A stretch of 64,000 nucleotides of DNA from Butyricimonas synergistica DSM 23225 (GTDB taxonomy: Bacteria > Bacteroidota > Bacteroidia > Bacteroidales > Marinifilaceae). Location of the stretch: assembly GCF_000379665.1 (NCBI RefSeq), contig NZ_KB903367.1, positions 310,001 through 374,000 of the forward strand, written 5' to 3'. Positions 1 to 9,242 of this stretch are shown one piece after another (position 1 is the first letter of the stretch; every line of letters starts with the position of its first letter). The notes under the pieces are model-generated. The model saw nothing but the letters and a program-made list of their open reading frames with translations. It was not told where the DNA came from and searched no databases. The translations under genes were made by a program, and so were the position numbers.

Positions 1-1870
1 TGAATTTCGATTTGTTGGCAACAGTTTTTACCACCAGGTCTTGGGCTCTTTCGATCTCGTTGTCTTCCACGTATTGTTTGATAACCTCGACGAATTCTTG
101 CCCGTATTTCTGTGCTTTGCCGGAACCAACCCCCTGGATGTTTGCCAACTCTTCCAACGTGATGGGGTAGTTGGTACACATATCTTCCAGTGAAGGGTCT
201 TGGAATATCACGTATGGCGGCAAATTGTTTTTCTTGGCAATCTTTTTCCGTAAGTCTTTCAGTATGGCAAACAAGGTGTTGTCAAGTGCTGATACTCCTC
301 CCTTTTCCTGAAGTTTCTCCTCAGATTCTTCAAAATTATGATCTTCCATCAGCATAAAGTCTTTAGGTTCCTTTAAAAATGCGAGTCCATCTTCCGTGAG
401 TTTAATGACCCCGTATTGTTCAATATCTTTTTCTATATAATTACTAATCAATGCCCGTCTGAAAACCATGTTCCAGAATTGAGCGTTTTTGTCGGAGCCG
501 ACACCAAAAGATTCCAGCTCGTCATGATGATACGATTTTATGATAGAATCGGTTTCCCCAAGTAGAATTTTTACCAAGTAATCTACCTTGAACTTTTCTT
601 TGACCTCGAGGATGGTATTAAGCGCATCGATCAAGAATTCCTTGCCCTCGAATTCTTTTTTCGGGAACAAGCAGTTGTCACAAGCACCGCAATTCTCTTC
701 ATCATAATTTTCCCCGAAATAGTGCAATAACACTTTTCTCCGGCATAAAGATGTCTCGGCGTAAGAAACGGTTTCCATCAAAAGTTGTTTCCCGATCTCC
801 TGTTCGGCGATGGGTTTCCCTTGCATGAATTTTTCTAGTTTCTGAATATCCTTGTAACTGTAAAAAGTCAGGCAATAGCCTTCACCCCCGTCACGTCCTG
901 CACGTCCTGTTTCCTGGTAATACCCTTCCAAACTCTTGGGAATATCATAGTGAATGACGAAACGTACGTCCGGTTTGTCAATCCCCATTCCGAAAGCGAT
1001 GGTGGCAACAATCACGTTTACTTCTTCCATCAAGAATTTGTCTTGATTGGCACTACGGGCGGCAGCATCCATCCCGGCATGATAGCTGGCGGCTTTGATA
1101 CCGTTCACGCAAAGCATTTCCGTGAGCTCTTCCACTTTTTTACGGCTGAGGCAATAGATGATACCGGATTTCCCCTCGTTGTTTTTGATAAACTTGATAA
1201 TATCTTTTGTCGGGTCTATTTTCGGACGAACTTCATAATAGAGGTTTGAACGATTGAAAGAAGATTTGAATACCCGAGCATCAAGCATATCCAGATTCTT
1301 CTGGATGTCATGTTGTACTTTCGGGGTAGCCGTTGCCGTCAAGGCAATGATTGGGGCTTTCCCGATTTGCTCCACGATCGGTCTGATCTTCCGGTATTCC
1401 GTGCGGAAGTCGTGTCCCCATTCCGAAATACAGTGAGCCTCGTCGACGGCAAAGAAAGAAATCTTGACTTTACGTAGAAATTCGATATTACTTTCCTTGG
1501 TCAAGGATTCCGGCGCCACATATAACAACTTGGTCTTTCCGTTTAGTACATCCTCTTTTACATTTAAAATATCACTTTTGCTGAGTGAAGAATTCATGAA
1601 GTGGGCAACCCCCTCTGATGCACTGAAGGAACGCATGGCATCTACCTGATTTTTCATAAGAGCAATCAAAGGAGATATCACAATAGCGGTTCCGTCGAGT
1701 ATTAGTGCAGGCAATTGATAACATAAAGATTTGCCCCCACCCGTTGGCATCAGAACAAACGTGTTGTTCCCGGCAAGTACATTCTTTATGATCTCTTCCT
1801 GGTTTCCTTTGAAATTATCAAAGCCGAAATACTCTTTTAATTTAGCATGTAAATCTATCTGCAATCCCAT
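1..1870 (-). CDS. recQ: ATP-dependent DNA helicase RecQ (partial, cut by left edge)
   Basis: A 3'-5' DNA helicase of recombination and stalled-fork repair. Read on the minus strand from the ATG at 1868-1870, the frame stays open for 623 codons to the window edge, so only the extreme C-terminus is missing. Visible: Walker A MPTGGGKS (residues 41-48), the DEAH box in FAVDEAHCISEWGHDFR (about 139-155), the helicase motif QETGRAGRDG, the zinc-binding cysteines (CRRK and CGACDNC, about 375-402), a winged-helix RQC region and an HRDC domain ending in the helix-hairpin LANIQGVGSGKAQKYG. It already exceeds the E. coli protein (609 aa); Bacteroidota RecQs are often longer. A promoter with good spacing lies directly upstream, divergent from kdsD. 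Confidence 0.95.
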   Translation of the reverse strand, partial: MGLQIDLHAKLKEYFGFDNFKGNQEEIIKNVLAGNNTFVLMPTGGGKSLCYQLPALILDGTAIVISPLIALMKNQVDAMRSFSASEGVAHFMNSSLSKSDILNVKEDVLNGKTKLLYVAPESLTKESNIEFLRKVKISFFAVDEAHCISEWGHDFRTEYRKIRPIVEQIGKAPIIALTATATPKVQHDIQKNLDMLDARVFKSSFNRSNLYYEVRPKIDPTKDIIKFIKNNEGKSGIIYCLSRKKVEELTEMLCVNGIKAASYHAGMDAAARSANQDKFLMEEVNVIVATIAFGMGIDKPDVRFVIHYDIPKSLEGYYQETGRAGRDGGEGYCLTFYSYKDIQKLEKFMQGKPIAEQEIGKQLLMETVSYAETSLCRRKVLLHYFGENYDEENCGACDNCLFPKKEFEGKEFLIDALNTILEVKEKFKVDYLVKILLGETDSIIKSYHHDELESFGVGSDKNAQFWNMVFRRALISNYIEKDIEQYGVIKLTEDGLAFLKEPKDFMLMEDHNFEESEEKLQEKGGVSALDNTLFAILKDLRKKIAKKNNLPPYVIFQDPSLEDMCTNYPITLEELANIQGVGSGKAQKYGQEFVEVIKQYVEDNEIERAQDLVVKTVANKSKF

Positions 1871-1913
1871 TGTTTTTTTTAATTTTCACACACCCTGTTT
1901 TTAGACGGGTGCG

Positions 1914-1943
1914 CAAATTTATAATTTAATTTGTTTTTCCAAA
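1914..1943 (-). promoter_or_regulatory. recQ promoter
   Basis: On the minus strand TAAATTTG (complement of 1914-1921) lies 18 nt downstream of TTTG (complement of 1940-1943), matching the Bacteroidota vegetative consensus TTTG-N19-TAnnTTTG. It is about 44 nt from the recQ ATG. Confidence 0.65.
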
Positions 1944-2051
1944 CAAAATATTCAATAATAAATCTATCACCACTCGTTTTTAAGCTATCATAAAAAATGA
2001 TACTTTTGTCCCTAGTAAAGTTATAGCAAAAAATGATAAGTGCAATAGTTT

Positions 2052-2081
2052 TTTGTTTTTTTTGCTCGGCTCATAATTTTG
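2052..2081 (+). promoter_or_regulatory. kdsD promoter
   Basis: TTTG (2052-2055), an 18-nt gap and TAATTTTG (2074-2081) match the Bacteroidota vegetative promoter. The predicted start of transcription, near 2087, leaves a leader of about 20 nt. A second -7-like box, TACTTTTG, lies at 2001-2008. Confidence 0.65.
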
Positions 2082-2106
2082 AAATAAATAAATAGAATCT
2101 GGAAGC

Positions 2107-3072
2107 ATGGTAGATATTAAGGCAGTTGCAATAAAAGTAATTCAGGATGAGGCAGAAGCCATTCGAAATCTAACAAATTATATCGACGAGGATTTTGAAG
2201 CAGTTGTTAAATTAATATACGAAAGCAAGGGGCGTGTCATCGTCACCGGGATAGGGAAAAGTGCCATTATAGCGACAAAAATGGTCGCCACGATGAATTC
2301 TACGGGTACTCCGGCTGTTTTTATGCATGCGGCGGATGCCATTCACGGAGATTTGGGAATGATCCGTGAGGAAGACGTGGTGATTTGCGTGTCCAAGAGT
2401 GGAAATACGCCGGAAATAAAAGTATTGATACCTTTGATCCGCAATAACGGAAATAAAAATATCGTGGCGATGGTGTCCAATACAGATTCATTTCTGGCTA
2501 AAAATGCACTTTATATATTAAAGGCAAAAGTGGAAAAAGAGGCTTGTCCTTTAAATTTAGCTCCCACAAATTCAACTACGGCACAGTTAGTGCTGGGAGA
2601 TGCACTAGCGATGTGTTTGATTGAATGTAGAAGTTTCTCAAGTAGGGATTTTGCCAAATATCATCCGGGAGGAACTCTTGGAAAACGGCTTTATACGCGG
2701 GTTGCAGATGTTTATGATTGTGACAATCGCCCGAATATCCGAATGGATGCCGGAATTCGCCCGGTAATTCTCGCGATGTCGAAAGGACGTTTGGGAGCTG
2801 TGGCGATCGTGGATGATGAAGAGCATTTGCTAGGAATTATCACGGACGGGGACTTGCGGCGGATGATGGAGAAATACGAGGACGTGGACGGATTGACGGC
2901 AAAAGATATTATGTCGAAATCTCCTAAAACTATCTCGGAAGAAGAGTTGGCTTATAACGCTTACCGGATGATGGAACAGAATAGTATCACGCAATTGGTC
3001 GTGGTCGACCGGGAGAATCACTATAAAGGAATGGTACACATACATGACATATTGCGCGAAGGAGTGGTATGA
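2107..3072 (+). CDS. kdsD: D-arabinose-5-phosphate isomerase (KdsD/KpsF family)
   Basis: Interconverts ribulose-5-phosphate and arabinose-5-phosphate, the first committed step to Kdo for lipid A-core, in the cytoplasm. At 321 aa it has the normal family length. The SIS sugar-isomerase domain covers about residues 40-175, with GIGKS (48-52), SKSGNTPE (96-103) and the conserved KYHPGGTLGK (184-193). Two CBS domains follow (about 215-262 and 266-321). It is monocistronic, divergent from recQ, with its own promoter 26 nt upstream. GutQ-type paralogues share the architecture, so the Kdo role is inferred from its being the only such gene seen here and from nearby lipopolysaccharide genes (lptB, lptD). 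Confidence 0.93.
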   Translation: MVDIKAVAIKVIQDEAEAIRNLTNYIDEDFEAVVKLIYESKGRVIVTGIGKSAIIATKMVATMNSTGTPAVFMHAADAIHGDLGMIREEDVVICVSKSGNTPEIKVLIPLIRNNGNKNIVAMVSNTDSFLAKNALYILKAKVEKEACPLNLAPTNSTTAQLVLGDALAMCLIECRSFSSRDFAKYHPGGTLGKRLYTRVADVYDCDNRPNIRMDAGIRPVILAMSKGRLGAVAIVDDEEHLLGIITDGDLRRMMEKYEDVDGLTAKDIMSKSPKTISEEELAYNAYRMMEQNSITQLVVVDRENHYKGMVHIHDILREGVV

Positions 3073-3170
3073 TTTTTGATTCAGTGATTTGCGATTGAGT
3101 GATTGTATATATCATGGTGTAGGGGTGATAATCATGAAATCATAAATCTCAGAATTGTAAATTTAAAAAT

Positions 3171-5663
3171 ATGGTACATATAAAGTTGTGTTTAGTATTC
3201 ATTTTGGCGGCGTGGGTTTCTGTGTTGAATGCTCAGACTACGAAGGTGAGGGGGACTGTAACCGATGCGGAAACGGGAGAACCGTTGCCCTTGGTGAGTA
3301 TTATTTTCGTGGGAACGACTATCGGGGTGACAACAGATTTCGACGGGAATTATTATATCGAAACTCGGGAGAACGTGAGCGAAATAATGGCTGCTTATGT
3401 TTCGTATGAAAAACAGACCGTGCCGATTAAAAAAGGAGCTTTTAACACGATAGATTTCAAGTTGGTGCCCATTGTCACGGATTTGGATGAAGTGAGCGTG
3501 ACGCCGGGTGAGAATCCAGCTCATGCCATATTGCGTAATATCTCGAAGAACAAGAAAAAGAACAATCCGGCGGAGAAGGAATCGTATAGCTACACCACGT
3601 ACACGAAGATGGAATTGGATGTAGCCAATCTGAAACCGCAGTTTCGGAATAAAAAATTGCAGAAGAACTTCGGTTTTATTTTCCAGTACATGGATACTTC
3701 CGCTATCACGGGGAAGGCTTATTTGCCGGTTATGATCTCCGAGGCTTCGGCGGATTATTATTATCGACGTTCTCCCCGGTTGTCACGGGAAGTCGTGAAA
3801 GCGAGCAGGATTTCCGGTATTGAAGAGGATTACAGCCTCGCGCAGTTTACGGGGCATTTACACGTGAACGTGAATTTGTATGACAACTACATCAATATTT
3901 TTGAGGTAAATTTTGTCAGTCCCCTGTGTGACCACGGTTTGTTGTACTACAAGTATTTTCTGGTCGATAGCGTGCAGAAGGACGGCAGAAAGATATATAA
4001 GATTCGTTTTCATCCTAAAGGAAAATCAACGCCCGTGTTTGATGGCGAGGTGAATATCGATTCCACGACTTGGGCGTTGGAGTCCGCGCAGATGCGTATG
4101 ACAAAGGATTTGAACGTGAACTGGATTAAAGATTTGGCGGTCGAGACTACCAATGAATTGATCAACGATTCGATTTGGTTTCTAAAACAGGATAAAATCT
4201 TGGCTGACTTTACCGTGCAAATGCGAGATTCTTCCAAATTGATTTCTTTCATGGGACATCGGCAAATTGATTATTCCAACGTGAAAGTAAATGAAGCTAT
4301 TCCGGCGGATATATTGAAACTGGATAACGAGGTCATTATAAATAAAAATGTTCTCCAAAATGACGAGAACTATTGGCAGACGGTGCGTCCTTACCAGTTA
4401 TCGGAAAAAGAACAGAATATATATAATATGGTAGATTCAATTAAAAATGTTCCGCTCTACCAGAATATATATGATATGATACAGACCATTTTCCTAGGGT
4501 ACTATAACACGAAATACGTGGGATTCGGACCTTATTACAAGCTGTTTAGTTTTAATAAACTTGAAGGAAGCCGCTTCCAGTTGGGAGCGAAAACAACCAG
4601 TGATTTCAGTAAACGGATACGGCTTTCGGGTTATGGCGCGTATAGCACGAAGGACGGGGAATTCAAGGGCGGTGGAACCGTGGAGTATATGTTCAACAAT
4701 CAACCTACTTCAAAATTGACAGTCAGCGGGAAACATGACGTGTTGCAGCTGGGGGCGAGCGAGAATGCTTTTTCCACGGGTAACATCTTGAGTTCCATAT
4801 TTTCCCGGGGAAATAACGAGAAATTGACTATGATTAATGAGTTTGATTTCCGTTACGAGAAAGAATGGAGGCAAGGTTTTTCCAATAGTTTTGCTCTCGA
4901 ATATCGCCAGATGTACCCGACGAAATACGTCGATTTTGTTCGTCCGGACGGGAAGGAACTGAATCAAATTCACACGACGCAATTTCGCTTGGGAACACGC
5001 TTGTCAAAGAACGAGATTGTGGTGCGGCAGGATTTTGATAAAGTTTCCATGGGGTCGGATTTTCCGATCGTGAGTATCGACCTCGTGGCAGGATTGAAAG
5101 GTGTGTTGAACAGTGATTACGAGTATTACCGGGCACAGCTGTCCATACAGCATGATGTACAAATTGCTCCTATCGGTTATAGCGATTTTATGCTTACTGG
5201 AGGGAAAATATTCGGGAAAGTCCCGTATCCCTTGTTGAAGTTGCACGAGGGAAATGCGACCTATTTCTATGACCCGTATGCTTTCTCGTGCATGAACTTC
5301 TACGAGTTCGCTTCAGATCTGTGGGGAGCGGTATTCTGGGAACATCATTTCAGGGGATTTTTCCTGAGTAAGATACCTTTGATGAAACGGTTGAAATGGC
5401 GTGAAGTCGCCACGGTGAAGGCTTTGTGGGGAAGGTTGTCAGATAAAAATAACGGAAGTTTGCCGAATACCGATGCAGTATTGCTTTTCCCGGACGGGAT
5501 GTCGTCCGTGTCCAAGCCTTATATCGAGGCGGGTGTCGGCGTGGAGAATATTTTGCGCTTGATCCGGGTAGATGCCATTTGGCGATTGACACACCGGGGC
5601 GATCGTTCCGGTCAGAAAGTGGATAATTTCGCAATTAATTTTTCCATACATCTAAATTTCTAA
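3171..5663 (+). CDS. DUF5686-type outer-membrane protein with carboxypeptidase-like regulatory domain
   Basis: An 830-aa exported protein. Residues 1-21 form a signal peptide ending ...VSVLNAQ. Residues 24-105 are a carboxypeptidase-regulatory-like (CNA-B-type) beta-sandwich (VRGTVTDAETGEPLPLVSI, DFDGNYYI), the domain also found ahead of SusC plugs. The rest, rich in alternating aromatic and polar strands and ending in Phe (NFSIHLNF), looks like an outer-membrane beta-barrel and matches my memory of the DUF5686 family common in Bacteroidota. No enzymatic motif is visible. It lies between kdsD and lptB on the same strand, so an envelope role is plausible. The substrate or function is unknown. 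Confidence 0.75.
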   Translation: MVHIKLCLVFILAAWVSVLNAQTTKVRGTVTDAETGEPLPLVSIIFVGTTIGVTTDFDGNYYIETRENVSEIMAAYVSYEKQTVPIKKGAFNTIDFKLVPIVTDLDEVSVTPGENPAHAILRNISKNKKKNNPAEKESYSYTTYTKMELDVANLKPQFRNKKLQKNFGFIFQYMDTSAITGKAYLPVMISEASADYYYRRSPRLSREVVKASRISGIEEDYSLAQFTGHLHVNVNLYDNYINIFEVNFVSPLCDHGLLYYKYFLVDSVQKDGRKIYKIRFHPKGKSTPVFDGEVNIDSTTWALESAQMRMTKDLNVNWIKDLAVETTNELINDSIWFLKQDKILADFTVQMRDSSKLISFMGHRQIDYSNVKVNEAIPADILKLDNEVIINKNVLQNDENYWQTVRPYQLSEKEQNIYNMVDSIKNVPLYQNIYDMIQTIFLGYYNTKYVGFGPYYKLFSFNKLEGSRFQLGAKTTSDFSKRIRLSGYGAYSTKDGEFKGGGTVEYMFNNQPTSKLTVSGKHDVLQLGASENAFSTGNILSSIFSRGNNEKLTMINEFDFRYEKEWRQGFSNSFALEYRQMYPTKYVDFVRPDGKELNQIHTTQFRLGTRLSKNEIVVRQDFDKVSMGSDFPIVSIDLVAGLKGVLNSDYEYYRAQLSIQHDVQIAPIGYSDFMLTGGKIFGKVPYPLLKLHEGNATYFYDPYAFSCMNFYEFASDLWGAVFWEHHFRGFFLSKIPLMKRLKWREVATVKALWGRLSDKNNGSLPNTDAVLLFPDGMSSVSKPYIEAGVGVENILRLIRVDAIWRLTHRGDRSGQKVDNFAINFSIHLNF

Positions 5664-5732
5664 TAATTTTCATTTTTCATTTTTCAAATTTCAATTGTAA
5701 AAGACTATCTTAGCGCGATAAAACTGAAAGAT

Positions 5733-6464
5733 ATGAAATTAAGAGCCGAGGACTTGGTAAAGAAATACAAAAGCCGAACTGTGGTTAAGGGTGTTTCCGT
5801 GAACGTGGAGCAAGGGGAGATTGTCGGTCTGTTGGGACCGAACGGGGCGGGAAAGACAACTTCGTTTTACATGATCGTGGGGTTGATTAAACCGAACGGC
5901 GGGCGTATATTCTTGGATGACCGGGAGATCACGAAAGAACCGGTGTATCGCCGGGCTCAGTTGGGTGTGGGATACTTGGCTCAGGAAGCTTCTGTTTTCC
6001 GGCAATTGAGCGTGGAGGATAATATCAAGGCGGTGTTAGAGATGAGTACTTTCTCGAAAGAGTATCAACGTGATCGCTTGGAAGAAATGCTCGACGAGTT
6101 CGGTTTGCAACATATCCGGAAGAGCAAGGGAATCCAATTGTCAGGAGGGGAGCGTCGGCGTACGGAGATTGCCCGGGCTTTGTCAATTGCCCCGAAATTT
6201 ATTCTTTTGGATGAACCTTTTGCCGGGGTTGACCCTATTGCCGTGGAGGATATCCAGAGCATCGTGCAGAAATTGAAGGATAAAAATATCGGGATTTTAA
6301 TTACCGACCATAACGTGCAAGAAACCTTGTGTATTACCGACCGGGCTTATTTGTTGTATGACGGTCGTATTTTACAGTCGGGTACAGCGGAGGATTTGGC
6401 TAATGATCCGGAAGTTAGACGGGTTTACCTCGGGAAAAATTTCGAGTTGAGAAGAAAGAAATAA
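5733..6464 (+). CDS. lptB: Lipopolysaccharide export ABC transporter ATP-binding protein LptB
   Basis: The cytoplasmic ATPase that powers LptFG extraction of lipopolysaccharide from the inner membrane toward the Lpt bridge. 243 aa, full family length. Walker A GPNGAGKT at 35-42, Q-loop near [10 protein letters not shown] (81-90), ABC signature LSGGE at 136-140, Walker B FILLDEP at 156-162 and H-loop TDHNV near 195. The sequence [11 protein letters not shown] and the C-terminal [12 protein letters not shown] extension are typical of LptB rather than of generic ABC ATPases. lptFG and lptC are not adjacent; lptD is at 57.5-60.2 kb. A weak -7-like TATCTTAG lies upstream. Confidence 0.95.
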   Translation: MKLRAEDLVKKYKSRTVVKGVSVNVEQGEIVGLLGPNGAGKTTSFYMIVGLIKPNGGRIFLDDREITKEPVYRRAQLGVGYLAQEASVFRQLSVEDNIKAVLEMSTFSKEYQRDRLEEMLDEFGLQHIRKSKGIQLSGGERRRTEIARALSIAPKFILLDEPFAGVDPIAVEDIQSIVQKLKDKNIGILITDHNVQETLCITDRAYLLYDGRILQSGTAEDLANDPEVRRVYLGKNFELRRKK

Positions 6465-6481
6465 AAAAACGTGCAAATCGT

Positions 6482-6511
6482 TTTGCTTTTCACGAAAAAG
6501 CAATATATTTG
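6482..6511 (+). promoter_or_regulatory. tRNA-Leu promoter
   Basis: TTTG at 6482-6485, an 18-nt gap, then TATATTTG at 6504-6511: a near-ideal Bacteroidota vegetative promoter, ending 17 nt before the mature tRNA. Confidence 0.75.
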
Positions 6512-6528
6512 CACCGTCAAAATAGCAA

Positions 6529-6610
6529 GCGGGCGTGGCGAAATTGGTAGACGCACTAGACTTAGGATCTAGTGCCGCAAGGCGTGGGGGTTCGAGTCCC
6601 TTCGCCCGCA
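6529..6610 (+). tRNA. tRNA-Leu (anticodon UAG)
   Basis: An 82-nt cloverleaf. Acceptor stem GCGGGCG (6529-6535) pairs with CGCCCGC (6603-6609); the discriminator A is 6610 and no CCA is encoded. The D-arm contains AAATTGGTAGACGC. Anticodon stem CTAGA/TCTAG encloses loop CTTAGGA, giving anticodon TAG. A GC-rich variable arm (GCCGCAAGGC) marks it as a class II leucine tRNA. The T loop is TTCGAGT, on a stem with two G-U pairs. It decodes CUA and probably other CUN codons. Confidence 0.96.
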
Positions 6611-6621
6611 CTTGAAGAAGG

Positions 6622-6649
6622 GGCCGCCTTAAACAAGGTGGTCTTTTTT
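6622..6649 (+). terminator. Intrinsic terminator after tRNA-Leu
   Basis: GGCCGCCTT (6622-6630) pairs with AAGGTGGTC (6635-6643) through nine pairs, two of them G-U, with loop AAAC, followed by six T. It ends the tRNA transcript before tig. Confidence 0.75.
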
Positions 6650-6692
6650 GTTTTGTTTGTTTTATCATAAATAGTTTTATACATAGAGAAGT

Positions 6693-8048
6693 ATGAATGT
6701 AACGAAGAACCAAATCGATGATCTTAATGCAACCATTAAGATTCAATTGGATAAGGATGATTACGCAACCCGCGTGAGCGACGCGTTGAAAGAATACCAG
6801 AAAAAAGCGGTGATCGACGGTTTTCGTAAGGGAAAAACTCCTTTCGGGATTATCAAAAAAATGTATGGTAGAGCCGTTTTGATTGAGGAGATCAACAAGT
6901 TGATCGGAGAGAGTTTGTCTAATTTTATCCAGGAGAACGATTTGCATATCTTGGGAGAGCCGCTTCCGAACGAAACAGAGCAGAAAGAGCTGAATCTGGA
7001 CGAGGAAAGCTTCGAGTTCGTTTACGATATCGCTATGGCTCCCGTCATGAACGTGAAGTTGAGTAAACGGGAGAAAGTACCTTATTACATCATCAAGGTA
7101 GATGATGAGATGATAGACAAACAAATTGAAAGCATCTGCAAGAATAATGGCGAATTGACCCCCGTTGACACGATTGAAGGATCAGAATACGTGAAAGGTG
7201 AATTGATCGAATTGGGGGAGGACGGTAAACCGAAAGAAGGCGGTATTCATGTGGAAGACGCTTCCTTGTCATTGGCTCACATGAAAGACGAGGAACAGGT
7301 GAAACTTTTCGAGGGTAAAAAAGCCGGAAATGAGGTGATCTTCAATCCTTCAAGAGCTTATCCTAACAAGACCGATTACGCCGCTCTCTTGCAAGTAAAT
7401 AAAGAGGAAGCAGAACATATTGTTTCTGATTTCTGTTTCATCATCAGCGAGATCAAACGTTATATCGATGCGGAAGTAAATCAAGCTTTATTTGATAAAG
7501 TGTACGGTGAAGGAAACGTGAAGAGCGTAGAAGAATTCCGTGCGAAAGTGAAAGAAGACCTGGCAAAACAATTCAAATCTCATAGCGAGTACCGCTTGAC
7601 GGTAGATGCTCGTGACAAGATGTTGAAGAAGAACGAGGAAATCGCTCTTCCGGAAGCATTCCTGAAGCGTTGGATGTTAGCTACCAATAAAGAAATGACT
7701 CCTGAAGCCGTAGAGCAGGATTTCAACGCTTATCGCGATGAGTTCAAATGGCAGTTGATTAAGGGTGACATGGTGAAGGATAATGACCTTCGCGTGGAGG
7801 ACGAAGATATGAAAGCTGTCGCTCGTGAAGTGGCTGCCGCTCAATTACAACAATACGGTTTGTACGGTTTGTCTGACGAGCAATTAGACGGTTTCGCCGT
7901 TCGCTTGTTGGAGAACGAGAAACAACGTTCTAGCCTTTATGACCGTGCTTTGGAGAACAAAATAATCAACACGATCAAAGAGAGCGTGAAACTGGAAGAA
8001 CAAGAGATCTCTATGGATGATTTTGGTAAATTGTTCGAGAAGAAATAG
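6693..8048 (+). CDS. tig: Trigger factor (ribosome-associated chaperone)
   Basis: Binds ribosomal protein L23 at the exit tunnel and shields nascent chains. 451 aa. The ribosome-binding signature is clear: GFRKGKTP at 43-50, followed by FGIIKKMYG. The middle region, about 150-240, corresponds to the FKBP-like domain but is strongly diverged (KLFEGKKAGNEVIF); I cannot see a full set of canonical PPIase residues. The C-terminal helical substrate-cradle is present (about 255-451, e.g. LPEAFLKRWM). Monocistronic between the tRNA terminator and its own strong terminator. clpP and clpX, often next to tig in Bacteroidota, are not here. Confidence 0.95.
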   Translation: MNVTKNQIDDLNATIKIQLDKDDYATRVSDALKEYQKKAVIDGFRKGKTPFGIIKKMYGRAVLIEEINKLIGESLSNFIQENDLHILGEPLPNETEQKELNLDEESFEFVYDIAMAPVMNVKLSKREKVPYYIIKVDDEMIDKQIESICKNNGELTPVDTIEGSEYVKGELIELGEDGKPKEGGIHVEDASLSLAHMKDEEQVKLFEGKKAGNEVIFNPSRAYPNKTDYAALLQVNKEEAEHIVSDFCFIISEIKRYIDAEVNQALFDKVYGEGNVKSVEEFRAKVKEDLAKQFKSHSEYRLTVDARDKMLKKNEEIALPEAFLKRWMLATNKEMTPEAVEQDFNAYRDEFKWQLIKGDMVKDNDLRVEDEDMKAVAREVAAAQLQQYGLYGLSDEQLDGFAVRLLENEKQRSSLYDRALENKIINTIKESVKLEEQEISMDDFGKLFEKK

Positions 8049-8069
8049 ATTGAATCTTTTTTATCATAG

Positions 8070-8100
8070 AACCCCGCCTTTTCAGGCGGGGTTTGTTTTT
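8070..8100 (+). terminator. Intrinsic terminator after tig
   Basis: A perfect 10-bp stem, AACCCCGCCT (8070-8079) with AGGCGGGGTT (8084-8093), loop TTTC, then TGTTTTT. Confidence 0.9.
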
Positions 8101-8293
8101 TCAGGGGGGAGCAGGAAGGGGAAAAGGGTAGTTGGATGAACGTTTTTGATCTGTCTTTAATTTCAGAGTATTACGTGAAAAAGGCATTGTTTCCTCGTTC
8201 TACCGACCAGGTTTCTCTTGCTGGCAAGGTTGGAAAGTTGACAGGAACTCTTAAATTCTTTTCTCCTGACAAAAAATGTGGAAAGCAATGTAA
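8101..8293. other. Intergenic stretch with no convincing gene
   Basis: Between the tig terminator and the terminator of the minus-strand TPR gene. It holds a 62-codon open frame (8136-8324) that runs through the terminator hairpin and has no recognisable motif, so I do not call it. Nothing else is seen. Confidence 0.5.
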
Positions 8294-8320
8294 TAAAAAA
8301 AGGCGTGCCATGCACGCCTT
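8294..8320 (-). terminator. Intrinsic terminator of the TPR gene
   Basis: AAGGCGTGC (8300-8308) pairs perfectly with GCACGCCTT (8312-8320), loop CAT. On the minus strand the stem is followed by a T run (complement of the A run at 8295-8300). It lies 24 nt beyond the stop codon of the gene at 8345. Confidence 0.85.
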
Positions 8321-8344
8321 CTAAATAAGCATATTGATGAGAGT

Positions 8345-9031
8345 TTATTTTACGTTTGATTGGGCACGAGTGATATATTTTTCGATATCTCTGGATTCCA
8401 ATGATGCCGGAAATTCTTTTTCTATTTTCTCGTACATGGCTAATGCGTTCTTGTAGTCGTTGGCTTTTTCAAATGCGAGCCCGGCTTTCATCAGGATGGA
8501 AGGAGTGGTCAACATATTGGTGTTGTCACTACCTGCTTTCTGATAATATCCGGCTGCTTTCTTGTATTCTCCCAATTGCATATAAGCGTCCCCGATGTTC
8601 GCTTTTGCCAACGTGGAGAAAATCATATCTTTGGTGGAGAATTTTTCAAGATATTTAATTGCATTTTGGTTATCACCCAAATATAAATAGCATAAGCCGG
8701 CATAATATTTTGCTAAATTGCCACTCGGGGTAGAGCCGTATTGATCCACGATTTCGAGGAAACCGAGATTGTTGCCATTCCCGTTAAGCGCCAAATTGAA
8801 AGAATCTTTTTCAAATAAAGTTTCTGCCACGAACATTTGTTTCAGCGCTTCTTGTTCGAGTGGCATTTTGTAAAACCTGTGATACCCAAAGATCGCAGCA
8901 ATTACAATAATTACAACAAGAAGACCTCTAACCAGTAATTTTGAATTTTTCTCGATAAATTGTTCGGTTGAGATCGTGGCTTCCTCAATCTGTTGGAAAC
9001 CGTCCGCACGTTTCTGTTTCTCTTTTGACAT
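8345..9031 (-). CDS. Membrane-anchored tetratricopeptide repeat protein (YfgM-like)
   Basis: A 228-aa protein with a cytoplasmic N-terminus (about 1-32, rich in K/E/Q), one membrane helix (about 33-51, LLVRGLLVVIIVIAAIFGYH) and a periplasmic part with TPR-like helical hairpins, e.g. AKYYAGLCYLYLGDNQNAIK, AKANIGDAYMQLGEYKKAAG and ILMKAGLAFEKANDYKNALA. This resembles YfgM/ancillary SecYEG proteins and a conserved Bacteroidota TPR protein usually found divergent from recF, as here. A -7 box lies upstream and a strong terminator downstream, so it is monocistronic. A chaperone-like role is inferred from family resemblance only. Confidence 0.8.
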   Translation of the reverse strand: MSKEKQKRADGFQQIEEATISTEQFIEKNSKLLVRGLLVVIIVIAAIFGYHRFYKMPLEQEALKQMFVAETLFEKDSFNLALNGNGNNLGFLEIVDQYGSTPSGNLAKYYAGLCYLYLGDNQNAIKYLEKFSTKDMIFSTLAKANIGDAYMQLGEYKKAAGYYQKAGSDNTNMLTTPSILMKAGLAFEKANDYKNALAMYEKIEKEFPASLESRDIEKYITRAQSNVK

Positions 9032-9088
9032 TGTTATATGTTTTTGTTATTTACTTTATATTCCTACGACGCATCTACCGTCAACGTG

Positions 9089-9096
9089 CAAAATTA
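9089..9096 (-). promoter_or_regulatory. -7 promoter box of the TPR gene
   Basis: The minus strand reads TAATTTTG (complement of 9089-9096), matching TAnnTTTG, about 58 nt upstream of the start. No convincing -33 TTTG is visible. Confidence 0.45.
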
Positions 9097-9179
9097 GTTT
9101 TTTTTTTGATAACAGGAGTAGGACGGCGAAATTTTATGCAAAAAATTATACAATCGGCGGAATCTAAGTTACTTTTCTT

Positions 9180-9187
9180 TACTTTTG
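9180..9187 (+). promoter_or_regulatory. -7 promoter box of recF
   Basis: TACTTTTG matches TAnnTTTG. The implied leader of about 50 nt contains an inverted repeat, CAGGTTA (9199-9205) and TAACCTG (9221-9227), that could form a weak hairpin just ahead of the start codon. Confidence 0.45.
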
Positions 9188-9242
9188 AAGACCGTTTGCA
9201 GGTTAAACTTGCAGCGTTTGTAACCTGTAACCCTTGATTGGT

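Noticed and set aside
6372-7124. A 250-codon minus-strand frame across lptB, tRNA-Leu and tig
   Set aside because: It crosses a tRNA gene and two real coding regions on the other strand and shows no motif.
8136-8324. A 62-codon open frame on the plus strand between tig and the TPR gene
   Set aside because: It runs through the terminator hairpin of the minus-strand gene, has no recognisable motif or ribosome-binding site, and has no conserved context.
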